DNA of 64,000 bases from Bacillus sp. B15-48. Lineage in GTDB: Bacteria; Bacillota; Bacilli; Bacillales; Cytobacillaceae. Positions 55,306 to 63,591 of this stretch are shown in pieces (position 1 is the stretch's first letter; each line of letters opens with the position of its first letter). The translations under genes and the position numbers were made by a program. The stretch spans positions 186,001 to 250,000 of the forward strand of contig NZ_WOFU01000002.1 of NCBI RefSeq assembly GCF_016879755.1. The letters are read 5' to 3'. The notes below the pieces were generated by a model. The model was not told the DNA's origin, searched no databases, and worked only from the letters and a program-made list of their open reading frames with translations.

Positions 55306-55911
55306 TTATGATAAAGAAACCCCCGTTAAATTACTAATTGCGCGACAGACTTTTTTCCATTCTTTCGGAAATGTATTTAGGCCCTCACTTCGATATAGCG
55401 ATCCTTTCGTTTCAAGGACAACAGACCATTCTGTTCCATCAACAATTATTCCATCTGTTTGATAAAAACGATCCCAGTCCCATACATGAAAGAAATACAA
55501 CTTTTCTTTGAACTCTTCCACGGTACCGGTCTTTTTTATGTTTAGTTCTGTGATTTCCCCCGTTTTAACAAATGCCCATTCAAAATAAGTAAACGTATTT
55601 TTCTTAAAATCAATATTTACTCTCACTTCAGGACCTGGATAACGATTTGTAATAAAAGTAAATTTTACTGGATCTCTATCTGGGCGAATTGAAACAAAAT
55701 CTCCATTCATCCTGAACCATTCTCTCCTATGAAAGATCAGTGATTCTAAGTACGGAAGATCTACAATTTCCCCCTGCCCTTTCTTACCTTTATTGAAACT
55801 CGTCATTTCATGCCATAAAGTTGGAATTGTTGCTTGACCTTTTTTTTCTAGTATTGTGAAAATCGCTTTATATAGATCCATATCTCTTCCTTTTCCTTCT
55901 ATTGGTCCCAT
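55306..55911 (-). CDS. Protein of unknown function (201 aa)
   Basis: Start ATG at 55911, or the later ATG at 55881 (MDLYKAIFTILEKKG) with GGAAGAG close before it. The first ~70 residues look like a winged-helix or HARE-type domain (LYKAIFTILEKKGQATIPTL, then REWFRMNGDFVSIRPDRDP); the rest is beta-rich with many aromatic residues (FTYFEWAFVKTG, LYFFHVWDWDRFYQ) and may be a ligand-binding or DNA-contacting domain. I do not recognise the family. It lies between the trp operon and mnmH, on the same strand. Confidence 0.65.
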   Translation of the reverse strand: MGPIEGKGRDMDLYKAIFTILEKKGQATIPTLWHEMTSFNKGKKGQGEIVDLPYLESLIFHRREWFRMNGDFVSIRPDRDPVKFTFITNRYPGPEVRVNIDFKKNTFTYFEWAFVKTGEITELNIKKTGTVEEFKEKLYFFHVWDWDRFYQTDGIIVDGTEWSVVLETKGSLYRSEGLNTFPKEWKKVCRAISNLTGVSLS

Positions 55912-56124
55912 CGTTAATCATCCTAAGGGGGATGCAAAAATACATATCCCATATTCTTCAAATAAGTATAATAAACAATGTTAGAAAACACTGTAACAAA
56001 TAGCACTATCAGAAAAAACTTCTATTCAAATATCGACAAGGTTATCAAACTATTTTACTGTTCAAGATTGATTATGTAGTTCTTTGTCTATATTTGCGCT
56101 TTCCCAAGAAATAATCATTTCCAA

Positions 56125-56175
56125 ATAAAAAAGAACAGCTAGTACGGATGTACTAGCTGTTCCTTGCTCTTTTTT
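56125..56175. terminator. Terminator of the trp operon
   Basis: AACAGCTAGTAC and GTACTAGCTGTT pair around GGAT, with A/T tracts on both sides. It lies 60 bases after trpF, showing that trpBA do not follow. Confidence 0.88.
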
Positions 56176-56234
56176 CTGTTTACATTAAATCTATGTTGTC
56201 TTGTTTATTCATTTCCACTTTTCCAGACAACCTA

Positions 56235-56840
56235 TTACGACACACCTTTTGCCTGTTTTATAAAGGAACGAATTTTATTTATATCCTTCTCACCATCCGT
56301 TTCAACCCCGCTACTTACATCAACCATAGCCGGTTGAACCGTGTCAATCGCCTTTTTTACATTTTCTGAATCTAGTCCCCCAGCAAGAATGATTTTTCCC
56401 CTGTTTTTGTTTCCGGCGGCCAAACCCCATTCAAAACTTGTTCCATTCCCACCCTTATACAGTGCAGGTGGACTATCTAAGAGAATATAATCCGTCTTAA
56501 AAGTATCAAGTCTTTTTATATCCTCATCAGAGGAAATACTTAGTGATTTAATGATTGGTTTACCTAGTGCAACATAGTGACCTGGGTTTTCCTCTCCATG
56601 TAGTTGAATATGTGTAAGTCCTGCTATTTCAACAATATCCGCAATTTTTTCTAGAGATTCATTAACGAATACTCCGACCTTCCAGATATTCTCCGGTAAT
56701 TCTTTAATTATCTCTCTAGCTTGTTCTGCACCGATTTGTCTTTTGCTCGTTGCAAACACAAAACCTAACGCATCTGCCCCTGCTTCAACAGCCTGTAGTG
56801 CTATTTCCGTTGATCTTACCCCACAAATCTTTACCTTCAT
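56235..56840 (-). CDS. trpF: Phosphoribosylanthranilate isomerase
   Basis: Third step from anthranilate in tryptophan synthesis. 201 aa TIM barrel. MKVKICGVRSTEIALQAVEAGADALGFVF with the catalytic Cys (shown to 20: KICGVRSTEIALQAVEAGAD), GVFVNE, IQLHGEE, DYILLDSP with the catalytic Asp, and LAGGLDSENV then VDVSSGVET at the phosphate site. Starts in an ATGA overlap with trpC. Confidence 0.96.
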   Translation of the reverse strand: MKVKICGVRSTEIALQAVEAGADALGFVFATSKRQIGAEQAREIIKELPENIWKVGVFVNESLEKIADIVEIAGLTHIQLHGEENPGHYVALGKPIIKSLSISSDEDIKRLDTFKTDYILLDSPPALYKGGNGTSFEWGLAAGNKNRGKIILAGGLDSENVKKAIDTVQPAMVDVSSGVETDGEKDINKIRSFIKQAKGVS

Positions 56841-57625
56841 TGTTGGATCACACCTTTAAGAGGAATCTTAAAATCTTTAAAAGACTGTCGGAGATTTGCT
56901 GTTGACATAAAGGTTTCTCCGACTAAAATTCCATTCGCGCCTGCCTTCGCCACCCTAACAACATCTTCTTTTGTTTTTATTCCGCTTTCACTGATTAATA
57001 AAGCACCAGATTCCCGGACAATCTTTCCTAGTCTTTCCGTCGTTTCAAGTCTTACATCAAAGTTTCTTAAATCTCGATTATTAATACCAATTAATTCTGC
57101 TCCAATCGCTAATGCTCTATCAAGCTCTGCTTCATCATGAATCTCTACAAGAGCTTCGAGTCCAAGTTGAACGGTATAGTCATAAAGTTCCTTTAGCGTC
57201 GCTTTATCGAGGACAGAGGCAATTAGTAGTATCAGATCTGCCCCAGCAACTTTAGCATGACTAATTTGCTTACGTTCTACAATAAAATCCTTACACAGAA
57301 TTGGCAGATTCACTGCTTTTCGAACCGTTTTGAGATCTTCTAAACTGCCTTTAAAATGGCTATCACAAAGAACAGAAATAGCAGATGCCCCATACTCTTC
57401 ATACTGTATTGCTTGTTTTACAGGATCCATGTCAACATTGATGATTCCTTTTGAAGGTGAAGCACGTTTAAATTCAGAAATAATACACATTTCTTCTGCT
57501 TTTTTCAACTTTCCAATAAAAGAACGCTGTTTTTTTATCTCGCCAATCTCCCCAACTGTTAATTCCTTAAGATGAATAATTTCTTTTCGTTTATCATCAA
57601 TAATTCTATCTAAGATTGTTTCCAC
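56837..57625 (-). CDS. trpC: Indole-3-glycerol phosphate synthase
   Basis: Ring closure to indole glycerol phosphate. 262 aa. ILDRIIDDKRKEI at the N-terminus, CIISEFKRASPSKGII with the catalytic Lys, ILCKDFIVERKQI, LIGINNRDLRNFDV, SESGIKTKEDV and GILVGETFM. GTG start one base after the trpD stop. Confidence 0.96.
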   Translation of the reverse strand: METILDRIIDDKRKEIIHLKELTVGEIGEIKKQRSFIGKLKKAEEMCIISEFKRASPSKGIINVDMDPVKQAIQYEEYGASAISVLCDSHFKGSLEDLKTVRKAVNLPILCKDFIVERKQISHAKVAGADLILLIASVLDKATLKELYDYTVQLGLEALVEIHDEAELDRALAIGAELIGINNRDLRNFDVRLETTERLGKIVRESGALLISESGIKTKEDVVRVAKAGANGILVGETFMSTANLRQSFKDFKIPLKGVIQQ

Positions 57626-57626
57626 T

Positions 57627-58652
57627 TTACATCACCACTTTCTTGTATTGATTGCTCTTCTCAATCAGGATGTTCAACTTTTCAAGTGCTGCACCTGAAT
57701 CAATGCTTTCTATTGCTCGGAAAACCCCTTGCTGAATCGTTTCCGCACGTCCTGCAACATAAATACCAATTCCTGCATTCAGCAAAACGGTATCACGAAA
57801 TGCTCCTTTTTTCCCCTTCAAAACATTTAATAGAATTTCTGCATTCTCTTTTGAATCTCCCCCTACGATTTGGCGATTATCGTATACAGGAAGACCAACA
57901 TGTTCGGGGTGTAGTGTTTCTCTATTAATCACCCCATTATCTAGGATTACGAGTTGATTATCACCAGCAAGAGAGGCTTCATCCATTGAACCTGCTCCAT
58001 TTAATACAACCGCCCGCTTTCGTCCTAATGTATTTAATACTTGTGCAAACAGGTCAAGCAACTCACTTCTGTTACAACCAAGTAATTGATAATCTAGTTC
58101 AATAGGGTTTGTCAGTGGGCCAATTGAATTGAATACAGTTGGGATTCCTAAGTCTTTCCTAACCTTCATAATTTTTTTAAGTTTTGGATGTACATGCGGC
58201 GCGAACAAAAAGGCTATGCGATTTTCCTCAAGAATTTCTTCGGTCACCTCTGGTGGTAAATTTAATGAAATACCTAATTCTTCAAGTACATCTGCGCTTC
58301 CTGTCTTACTAGAAATGCTCCGATTCCCATGTTTAGCAACCGTTATTCCCGCTCCAGCCATGACAAATGCTGAAGTAGTGCTAATATTAAAACTTTTCGA
58401 TCCGTCCCCACCAGTACCGCAGTTATCGAGCGAGTTTGGGAATTTTTTCGTAAAAGATAAAGAATGGCTTCTCATCGCTTCTACAATCCCTGTGACTTCA
58501 TTGACGGTTTCTCCTTTCGTCTTAAGCCCAATCATAAACGCAGCAATTTCACTCTCTGTCACATCTTCTAAAAAAATCTTTTTAATTACTTCTGCCGTTT
58601 CTTCCCGTGTTAACGATTCTCTTGCTGCTAATTTCTCAAGATAAGATTTCAT
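57627..58652 (-). CDS. trpD: Anthranilate phosphoribosyltransferase
   Basis: Transfers phosphoribose from PRPP to anthranilate. ATG at 58652 is preferred because AAAGGAG lies about 10 bases upstream (frame open nine codons further); 341 aa. DNCGTGGDGSKSFNIST is the PRPP/metal loop; GNRSISSKTGSADVLEELGI, RKDLGIPTVFNSIGPLTNP and NGAGSMDEASLAG follow. It overlaps trpG by 17 bases. Confidence 0.96.
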   Translation of the reverse strand: MKSYLEKLAARESLTREETAEVIKKIFLEDVTESEIAAFMIGLKTKGETVNEVTGIVEAMRSHSLSFTKKFPNSLDNCGTGGDGSKSFNISTTSAFVMAGAGITVAKHGNRSISSKTGSADVLEELGISLNLPPEVTEEILEENRIAFLFAPHVHPKLKKIMKVRKDLGIPTVFNSIGPLTNPIELDYQLLGCNRSELLDLFAQVLNTLGRKRAVVLNGAGSMDEASLAGDNQLVILDNGVINRETLHPEHVGLPVYDNRQIVGGDSKENAEILLNVLKGKKGAFRDTVLLNAGIGIYVAGRAETIQQGVFRAIESIDSGAALEKLNILIEKSNQYKKVVM

Positions 58653-59238
58653 AAGAACCCGTCTCCTTTCTGACTTCAATTAAAAAATTTTGAAGAAACT
58701 TCTTACCCTCAGGTGTTCCAATTGATTCGGGATGAAACTGAAATCCATACAGTTGGTATTCTTTATGTTTAATCGCCATAATCTCATTGTCATCTTTAGA
58801 AGTTGCAAGGATTTGTAGTTCATCAGGAAGGCTATTACGTTCAATCACAAGTGAGTGGTAACGCATGACTTCCAGGTGGTCTGGTAAATTTTCAAATAGT
58901 AATGTTTGGTTATGTGAAAGGGCTGATATTTTCCCATGCATGATTTTGTTTGCTCTTGTAATTTTGGCGCCAAACGCATGACCAATCGCTTGATGCCCTA
59001 GGCATATTCCTAGAATGGGAATCGTTGCTGACAGTTTTTCAATTAATTCAATACATATTCCAGCATTCTCTGGCCTTCCTGGTCCTGGAGAAATAATGAT
59101 TGCTTCCGGTTTCATTGCCTCAATTTCATTTATCGTTATCTGATCATTTCTTACCACTTTCGGTACGGTTCCAAGTTCGGCTATATATTGATATAAGTTA
59201 TAAGTAAAGGAATCGTAATTATCTATTAATAACATCAT
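58636..59238 (-). CDS. trpG: Anthranilate synthase component II (glutamine amidotransferase)
   Basis: Supplies ammonia from glutamine to TrpE; may also serve aminodeoxychorismate synthase. ATG at 59238 fits the GGAGG RBS 7 bases upstream and overlaps the trpE stop as ATGA; 200 aa. IDNYDSFTYNLYQY, ISPGPGRPENAGI, catalytic Cys in GICLGHQAIGHAFG, and the His/Glu of FQFHPESIGT. In B. subtilis this gene sits in the folate operon; here it is inside trp. Confidence 0.95.
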   Translation of the reverse strand: MMLLIDNYDSFTYNLYQYIAELGTVPKVVRNDQITINEIEAMKPEAIIISPGPGRPENAGICIELIEKLSATIPILGICLGHQAIGHAFGAKITRANKIMHGKISALSHNQTLLFENLPDHLEVMRYHSLVIERNSLPDELQILATSKDDNEIMAIKHKEYQLYGFQFHPESIGTPEGKKFLQNFLIEVRKETGSYEILS

Positions 59239-60617
59239 TCGCACGCCTCCTTTAAAGACCTTAGCTTATGGTCGGTTTCATCGTATTCAGTAGCCGGGTC
59301 TGAGTCATAAACAATTCCAGCCCCCGCCTGAATAAATGCTTTCCCATCCTTAATGATCATCGTGCGAATCGCCAACGCAAAATCCATATTTCCACAAGCA
59401 GAATAGTAACCAATCGCACCTGAATAGGCACCTCGCTTAACATTTTCAAGCTCATTAATGATTTGCATCGCTCGAATTTTTGGGGCACCTGATACAGTTC
59501 CAGCTGGCAAACATGAAGCCAACCCTTCCAATGCTGAAGTTCCTATAGCCAACTTCCCACTTACCTCAGAGACAATATGCATGACATGCTGATATCTTTC
59601 TATTTCCATAAATTTGTCAATGTTGACACTTCCAATTTCACAAATTCTTCCGATGTCATTTCTTCCAAGGTCAACAAGCATGCGATGTTCAGCTAGCTCT
59701 TTCTCATCAGCCATTAATTCTTTTGCTAATTGTTCATCTTCGTCTGAATTCTTTCCTCTTGGTCGAGTTCCAGCAATAGGATTCGTCATGATTTCTAAAC
59801 CTCTTGCTTTCACTAAACTCTCCGGAGAGGCACCTGCGATTGAGTAACTCCCATAATCAAAAAAATACATGTAAGGGGAGGGGTTTTGTATTCTTAATTT
59901 TCTGTAAAAAGAAAATGGTTCGCCTTCTGCATTCGCTTCAAGCCTACGGGATAAAACAACCTGGAAAATATCACCTGCTTCGATATACTCCTTCGCTTTT
60001 CGAACCATTTCTTCAAATTCTTCTCTCGTAACATTGGACTTGAATTCTGATAACTTAAACTCATCTTCTTGAATAATAGGTGTTGCATTCGCTAATTCTT
60101 GTTTTCGAGCTTTCAATTTATCTTTTAATTCACTGTCAGATATGCCAGGTAGAGGGATTCCGACAATAAAGACTTTCTGTTTTATATGATCAAAGACAAT
60201 TATTTCATTAAAAATCATCAAATGAGCTTCAGGCATTTGTAAAGGATCTTCACTTTCAGCACCAATATTCTCATAGTCACGAATTATGTCATATCCAATA
60301 TAGCCAACTGCTCCACCAATAAATGGAATGTCATCAATCGATTGCACTTCAGGCAGATACCTCTTTAAAATATCTAATATCTTCCCTTGTACGCTCTCTT
60401 CTCCTTTTACACTTTTAATCGTGACAGAATCCCGAAACCCTTTTAATTCATAGGCTGGTGCGGATCCAATAAAGGAATAACGTCCCTTTTTTTCGTGTTT
60501 AAATGAGCTCTCTAACAGAAATTTCTGACTACCCGATATCTTCTGATAAATTGAAATCGGTGTCAGCGTATCCCCTTGAATTTCTTCGGCAAACCCTTTG
60601 ATTACTTGGCTCTTCAC
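59235..60617 (-). CDS. trpE: Anthranilate synthase component I
   Basis: Chorismate to anthranilate, the committed, feedback-inhibited step. 460 aa, GTG start with GAGAGGAG about 9 bases upstream. The tryptophan-binding LLESS motif (KFLLESSFKHEK) is intact, so allosteric control should be kept. Chorismate-binding domain: FQVVLSRRLEA, PSPYMYFFDYGSYSIAGASPE-like text, TNPIAGTRPRGKN, HRMLVDLGRNDIGRI and GAPKIRAMQII. First gene of trpEGDCF, behind two T-boxes. Confidence 0.96.
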   Translation of the reverse strand: MKSQVIKGFAEEIQGDTLTPISIYQKISGSQKFLLESSFKHEKKGRYSFIGSAPAYELKGFRDSVTIKSVKGEESVQGKILDILKRYLPEVQSIDDIPFIGGAVGYIGYDIIRDYENIGAESEDPLQMPEAHLMIFNEIIVFDHIKQKVFIVGIPLPGISDSELKDKLKARKQELANATPIIQEDEFKLSEFKSNVTREEFEEMVRKAKEYIEAGDIFQVVLSRRLEANAEGEPFSFYRKLRIQNPSPYMYFFDYGSYSIAGASPESLVKARGLEIMTNPIAGTRPRGKNSDEDEQLAKELMADEKELAEHRMLVDLGRNDIGRICEIGSVNIDKFMEIERYQHVMHIVSEVSGKLAIGTSALEGLASCLPAGTVSGAPKIRAMQIINELENVKRGAYSGAIGYYSACGNMDFALAIRTMIIKDGKAFIQAGAGIVYDSDPATEYDETDHKLRSLKEACE

Positions 60618-60645
60618 TTCTAAGCTCTCCTCTCTCTTCTCAACT

Positions 60646-60912
60646 AAAAAAACCCTCTATATACACTTCTAGTGTATATAGAGGGCGATTACGTAAGACC
60701 GCGGTGCCACCTCATTTGGAACCAGTTTGATTCCCGCTTTGACGAATGGAATTACTCCATTCCTTTCCAGATAACGGTGGAAATCCGTGCCTCCCTACTA
60801 GATGTTCAAAAGGCCTCTTGCAAGCCCATTCCGAAAATCTTTTCGTACCGGTTCTCAGCATCTCCGGCTCTCTGAAACGAAAAGGATTAACGTACTCTTC
60901 TTGCGCAACGAT
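60646..60912 (-). promoter_or_regulatory. Tryptophan T-box, proximal copy
   Basis: Minus-strand leader with AAGAAGAGTA at its 5' end, stem I motifs (AGAGAGCC, AGAACCGG), a probable UGG specifier in TCGGAATGGGCTT, the T-box sequence GAGGTGGCACCGCGGT (around 60699-60714) and a terminator stem CCCTCTATATACACT/AGTGTATATAGAGGG followed by seven T residues (60646-60685). Uncharged tRNA-Trp should favour antitermination. Confidence 0.92.
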
Positions 60913-60934
60913 TTATTTTTTCATTTAATGTCTG

Positions 60935-61195
60935 AAAACAAAAAAGGGTTCTCTCCTACAAATAAGGACGAGAAACCCGTGGTGCCACCTTTTTTAGTCA
61001 TTGACTGACTCACTTTATCATCAAAGCATTTATTGCTTCAATGCTCCCTCTTGTAACGATGAGGTATTCGCCAGAGCCTACTGCCATTCGGGTTCGGTCT
61101 GGAGCTCAGAAGTCCATTCACTGCAACATCCATACTGGTTCGCACCATCCACCAGCTCTCTGAAATTTCTGTTTCAGCTACTCTTCTTCGTCACG
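60935..61195 (-). promoter_or_regulatory. Tryptophan T-box, distal copy
   Basis: Second, complete T-box upstream of the first: AAGAAGAGTA at the 5' end, AGAGAGCTGGTGG and GCGAACCAG in stem I, a probable UGG specifier in GTGAATGGACTT, the T-box AGGTGGCACCACGGGT and a terminator GGGTTTCTCGTCC/GGAGAGAACCC with six T residues (60936-60978). The tandem arrangement should give a tighter, more graded response to tRNA-Trp charging. Confidence 0.92.
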
Positions 61196-61215
61196 GCCAT
61201 CATTTATTGATATTT

Positions 61216-61244
61216 ATATTAAATATAATTCAAAAAATTGTCAA
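61216..61244 (-). promoter_or_regulatory. trp operon promoter
   Basis: Minus strand TTGACA (61239-61244) and TAATAT (61216-61221) with exactly 17 bases between; the start would be just before the distal T-box. Confidence 0.85.
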
Positions 61245-61391
61245 GAGTTTCAAACTAATTTTTGATACCCTCTCCTTCATCCGATGAAAACTCGTTGATT
61301 GAGAAACATTTGTGCTTTTCCAAAAAAAGTAATGCTTTTCTTCACACATTTGGTGAAAGATATAAACAATACAAATAAAGGCGGGTAAACG

Positions 61392-62648
61392 ATGAATTAC
61401 GTGGAAAAATTGTTCGCTAATTCTGAGGGGAAGTCCTCTAAGAAGAATTCAGGCATTAAGAGTCAGAGATGGGCAATTTTATCCATTTCTTCAATTCCTT
61501 TAGTAATGACATTAGGAAATTCAATGTTAATTCCAGTTCTCCCTATTTTGGAAAGAGAAATGGGTATTTCATCCCTTCAATCAAGTTTAGTGATTACAGT
61601 ATATTCTCTTGTTGCGATATTTCTAATCCCGATTGCAGGTTACTTGTCTGACCGTCTCGGCCGAAAAAAGGTAATTATTCCTAGTTTATTTATTACAGCT
61701 ATAGGTGGCTTTATAGCTGGTTGGGCTACATGGAAAATGGACAATGGGTACTGGTTGTTGCTCGTAGGTCGAGCGTTACAAGGTGCTGGGGCTGCTGGGG
61801 CTTTTCCAATTGTACTCCCCTTAGTCGGAGATATGTTTAAAAGCGATGATGATGTCAGCAGTGCCCTTGGTATTATTGAAACTTCCAATACACTCGGAAA
61901 AGTTTTAAGTCCCATTTTTGGCGCATTTTTAGCAGGGATTATTTGGTTTTTACCTTTCTTATCGATACCAATTCTATGTGCCATTTCAATTTTACTTATG
62001 ATTTTCTTTGTCAAAAACCCTAAAAAGAAAGATCCGCAACCATTTACTGAATTTGTAAAAACTGTAAAAGAAATTTTCGCTAAAAATGGCCGGTGGTTAT
62101 ACGCCATTTTCTTTATCGGTATCATTGTTATGTTCGTTTTATTCGGTGTTTTATTTTACCTCTCAGAAATTCTTGAATCACAGTATAATATTAAAAATTT
62201 AAAAAAAGGGCTATTCCTTGCACTTCCGCTCGGCGCCCTCTGTTTGTCTTCTTATATCACCGGGAAATTAATAAAAGAAAACCAAGTGATGATGAAGTGG
62301 ATCGCTTTTGGGGGCCTCGCCCTACTAGGAGGTACGATTGGTATACTTGGGTTTTCAAAAGAGCTTTGGTATTTAATCACTGTCTTTCTTATTGGAGCAA
62401 TCGGGATTGGTGCGTCTTTACCGCCACTTGATACATTAATCACTGCAAATATTGATAAAAAACAACGGGGAACCATTACTTCCTTCTATAGTTCCATGCG
62501 ATTTATTGGTGTAGCAGCTGGGCCACCTGTTATCGCATTAATGATGAAGAACTTCGAAAATATGGTCTTTTACCTTTTAACCGGTTTAAGTCTTGCTGGT
62601 GCTCTCGTTATTTTAATGGCTATTAAACCAACAAAAAAAGGTGCATAA
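61392..62648 (+). CDS. MFS multidrug-type exporter
   Basis: 418 aa, 12 membrane spans. LGNSMLIPVLPILEREMGIS at span 1, the loop 2-3 motif GYLSDRLGRKK, LLVGRALQGAGAAGAFP (motif B) and GKVLSPIFGAFLAG (antiporter motif C) place it among the proton-driven drug exporters of the major facilitator superfamily. A ~30-residue hydrophilic Lys/Ser-rich head precedes span 1. ATG with a weak AAAGGCGGG RBS. No local regulator gene; substrate unknown. Confidence 0.88.
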   Translation: MNYVEKLFANSEGKSSKKNSGIKSQRWAILSISSIPLVMTLGNSMLIPVLPILEREMGISSLQSSLVITVYSLVAIFLIPIAGYLSDRLGRKKVIIPSLFITAIGGFIAGWATWKMDNGYWLLLVGRALQGAGAAGAFPIVLPLVGDMFKSDDDVSSALGIIETSNTLGKVLSPIFGAFLAGIIWFLPFLSIPILCAISILLMIFFVKNPKKKDPQPFTEFVKTVKEIFAKNGRWLYAIFFIGIIVMFVLFGVLFYLSEILESQYNIKNLKKGLFLALPLGALCLSSYITGKLIKENQVMMKWIAFGGLALLGGTIGILGFSKELWYLITVFLIGAIGIGASLPPLDTLITANIDKKQRGTITSFYSSMRFIGVAAGPPVIALMMKNFENMVFYLLTGLSLAGALVILMAIKPTKKGA

Positions 62649-62654
62649 ATAGTA

Positions 62655-62690
62655 TAAGTCCCGCTCTTTCATAAGAGTGGGACGCTTCAT
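62655..62690. terminator. Terminator after the MFS gene
   Basis: GTCCCGCTCTT and AAGAGTGGGAC pair around TCAT, between the convergent MFS and hydrolase genes. Confidence 0.75.
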
Positions 62691-62691
62691 T

Positions 62692-63459
62692 TCATTTAAT
62701 TTTCAGTCCATTTATAATCTTTACTACTTCTTGATTAAACTGCAAATATTTCTTCGTAACAATTTGATGAGCAACCTTTTTTATAATGATTGTCTTAACA
62801 TTTGGGATTCTCTTTTTGTAAAAACGAATATGTTTATTTGTAAAATCCCGGGATCCATAAAACAAATAGACGGGCATTTCTAACTCATGAAGTCGATCTA
62901 AACAGGAGTAGTGTACAGATTCATGATAACAATGAAACCAGGTTTTCTGACTCGTCTTTATCATATGATTATAAATTAGATCTCTAACTTGCTTATCTTC
63001 CGTATGTGCGGTCGCAATGCCTCTCGCTAACAAACGAGGATGGTGCTTGACCATATACATTCCCACTATGTGCTCATATTTTAATATATACGACTGCACT
63101 TCTGGAAAACACCCACACAACATAAGAGCTAATGTTCTATCCGGATAATTCAAAGCGAATTCTTGAGCGTAATTTCCTCCCGTTGAATATCCGCAAATTA
63201 CGGCTTTGTCAATTCCTAAATGATCAAGAAGCGTTCGGATTTCCTCGACATAATCGGTTGTTGAAAAAACGGCTTTATTCGTCTTCGTATCACCATGACC
63301 TCCTAAATCTGGTAGGATTAAGCGTAAATGGTTTTGTAGAGGCTTTTGATAATGAAAAACGTTTCTTCCCATTGCCGGTGGATGCAGCATGACAATTGGG
63401 GTACCTGTTCCATAATCATCATAGTACATATTTCCATACTTCAAATGACAAAACGGCAT
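62692..63459 (-). CDS. Alpha/beta-fold hydrolase
   Basis: ATG at 63459 is preferred for AAAGGAG 9 bases upstream (frame open 21 codons further); 255 aa. Oxyanion region IVMLHPPAMGRNV, LPDLGGHGDT, nucleophile Ser in GYSTGGNYAQ, acid region YLFYGSRDFTNK and the catalytic His in KKVAHQIVTKK. The His stretch at the family HG position is HPPAMG. Esterase, lipase or C-C hydrolase roles are possible; the substrate cannot be told. Single gene. Confidence 0.85.
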   Translation of the reverse strand: MPFCHLKYGNMYYDDYGTGTPIVMLHPPAMGRNVFHYQKPLQNHLRLILPDLGGHGDTKTNKAVFSTTDYVEEIRTLLDHLGIDKAVICGYSTGGNYAQEFALNYPDRTLALMLCGCFPEVQSYILKYEHIVGMYMVKHHPRLLARGIATAHTEDKQVRDLIYNHMIKTSQKTWFHCYHESVHYSCLDRLHELEMPVYLFYGSRDFTNKHIRFYKKRIPNVKTIIIKKVAHQIVTKKYLQFNQEVVKIINGLKIK

Positions 63460-63559
63460 AAGTGGCGCTCCTTTAGAATTCTTAATATTCGTTGTTATCT
63501 TGCCACAATAAAAACTTTCCATACTTGTGCCGTAAAATCATTTTTTAGCCTTAAATTGC

Positions 63560-63588
63560 AAAAAAGAAAGCAGCAAAATCTGCTTTCC
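63560..63588 (-). terminator. Terminator of the DUF2935-like gene
   Basis: On the minus strand AAAGCAG and CTGCTTT pair around ATTTTG, followed by CTTTTTTGC. Confidence 0.75.
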
Positions 63589-63591
63589 CAT

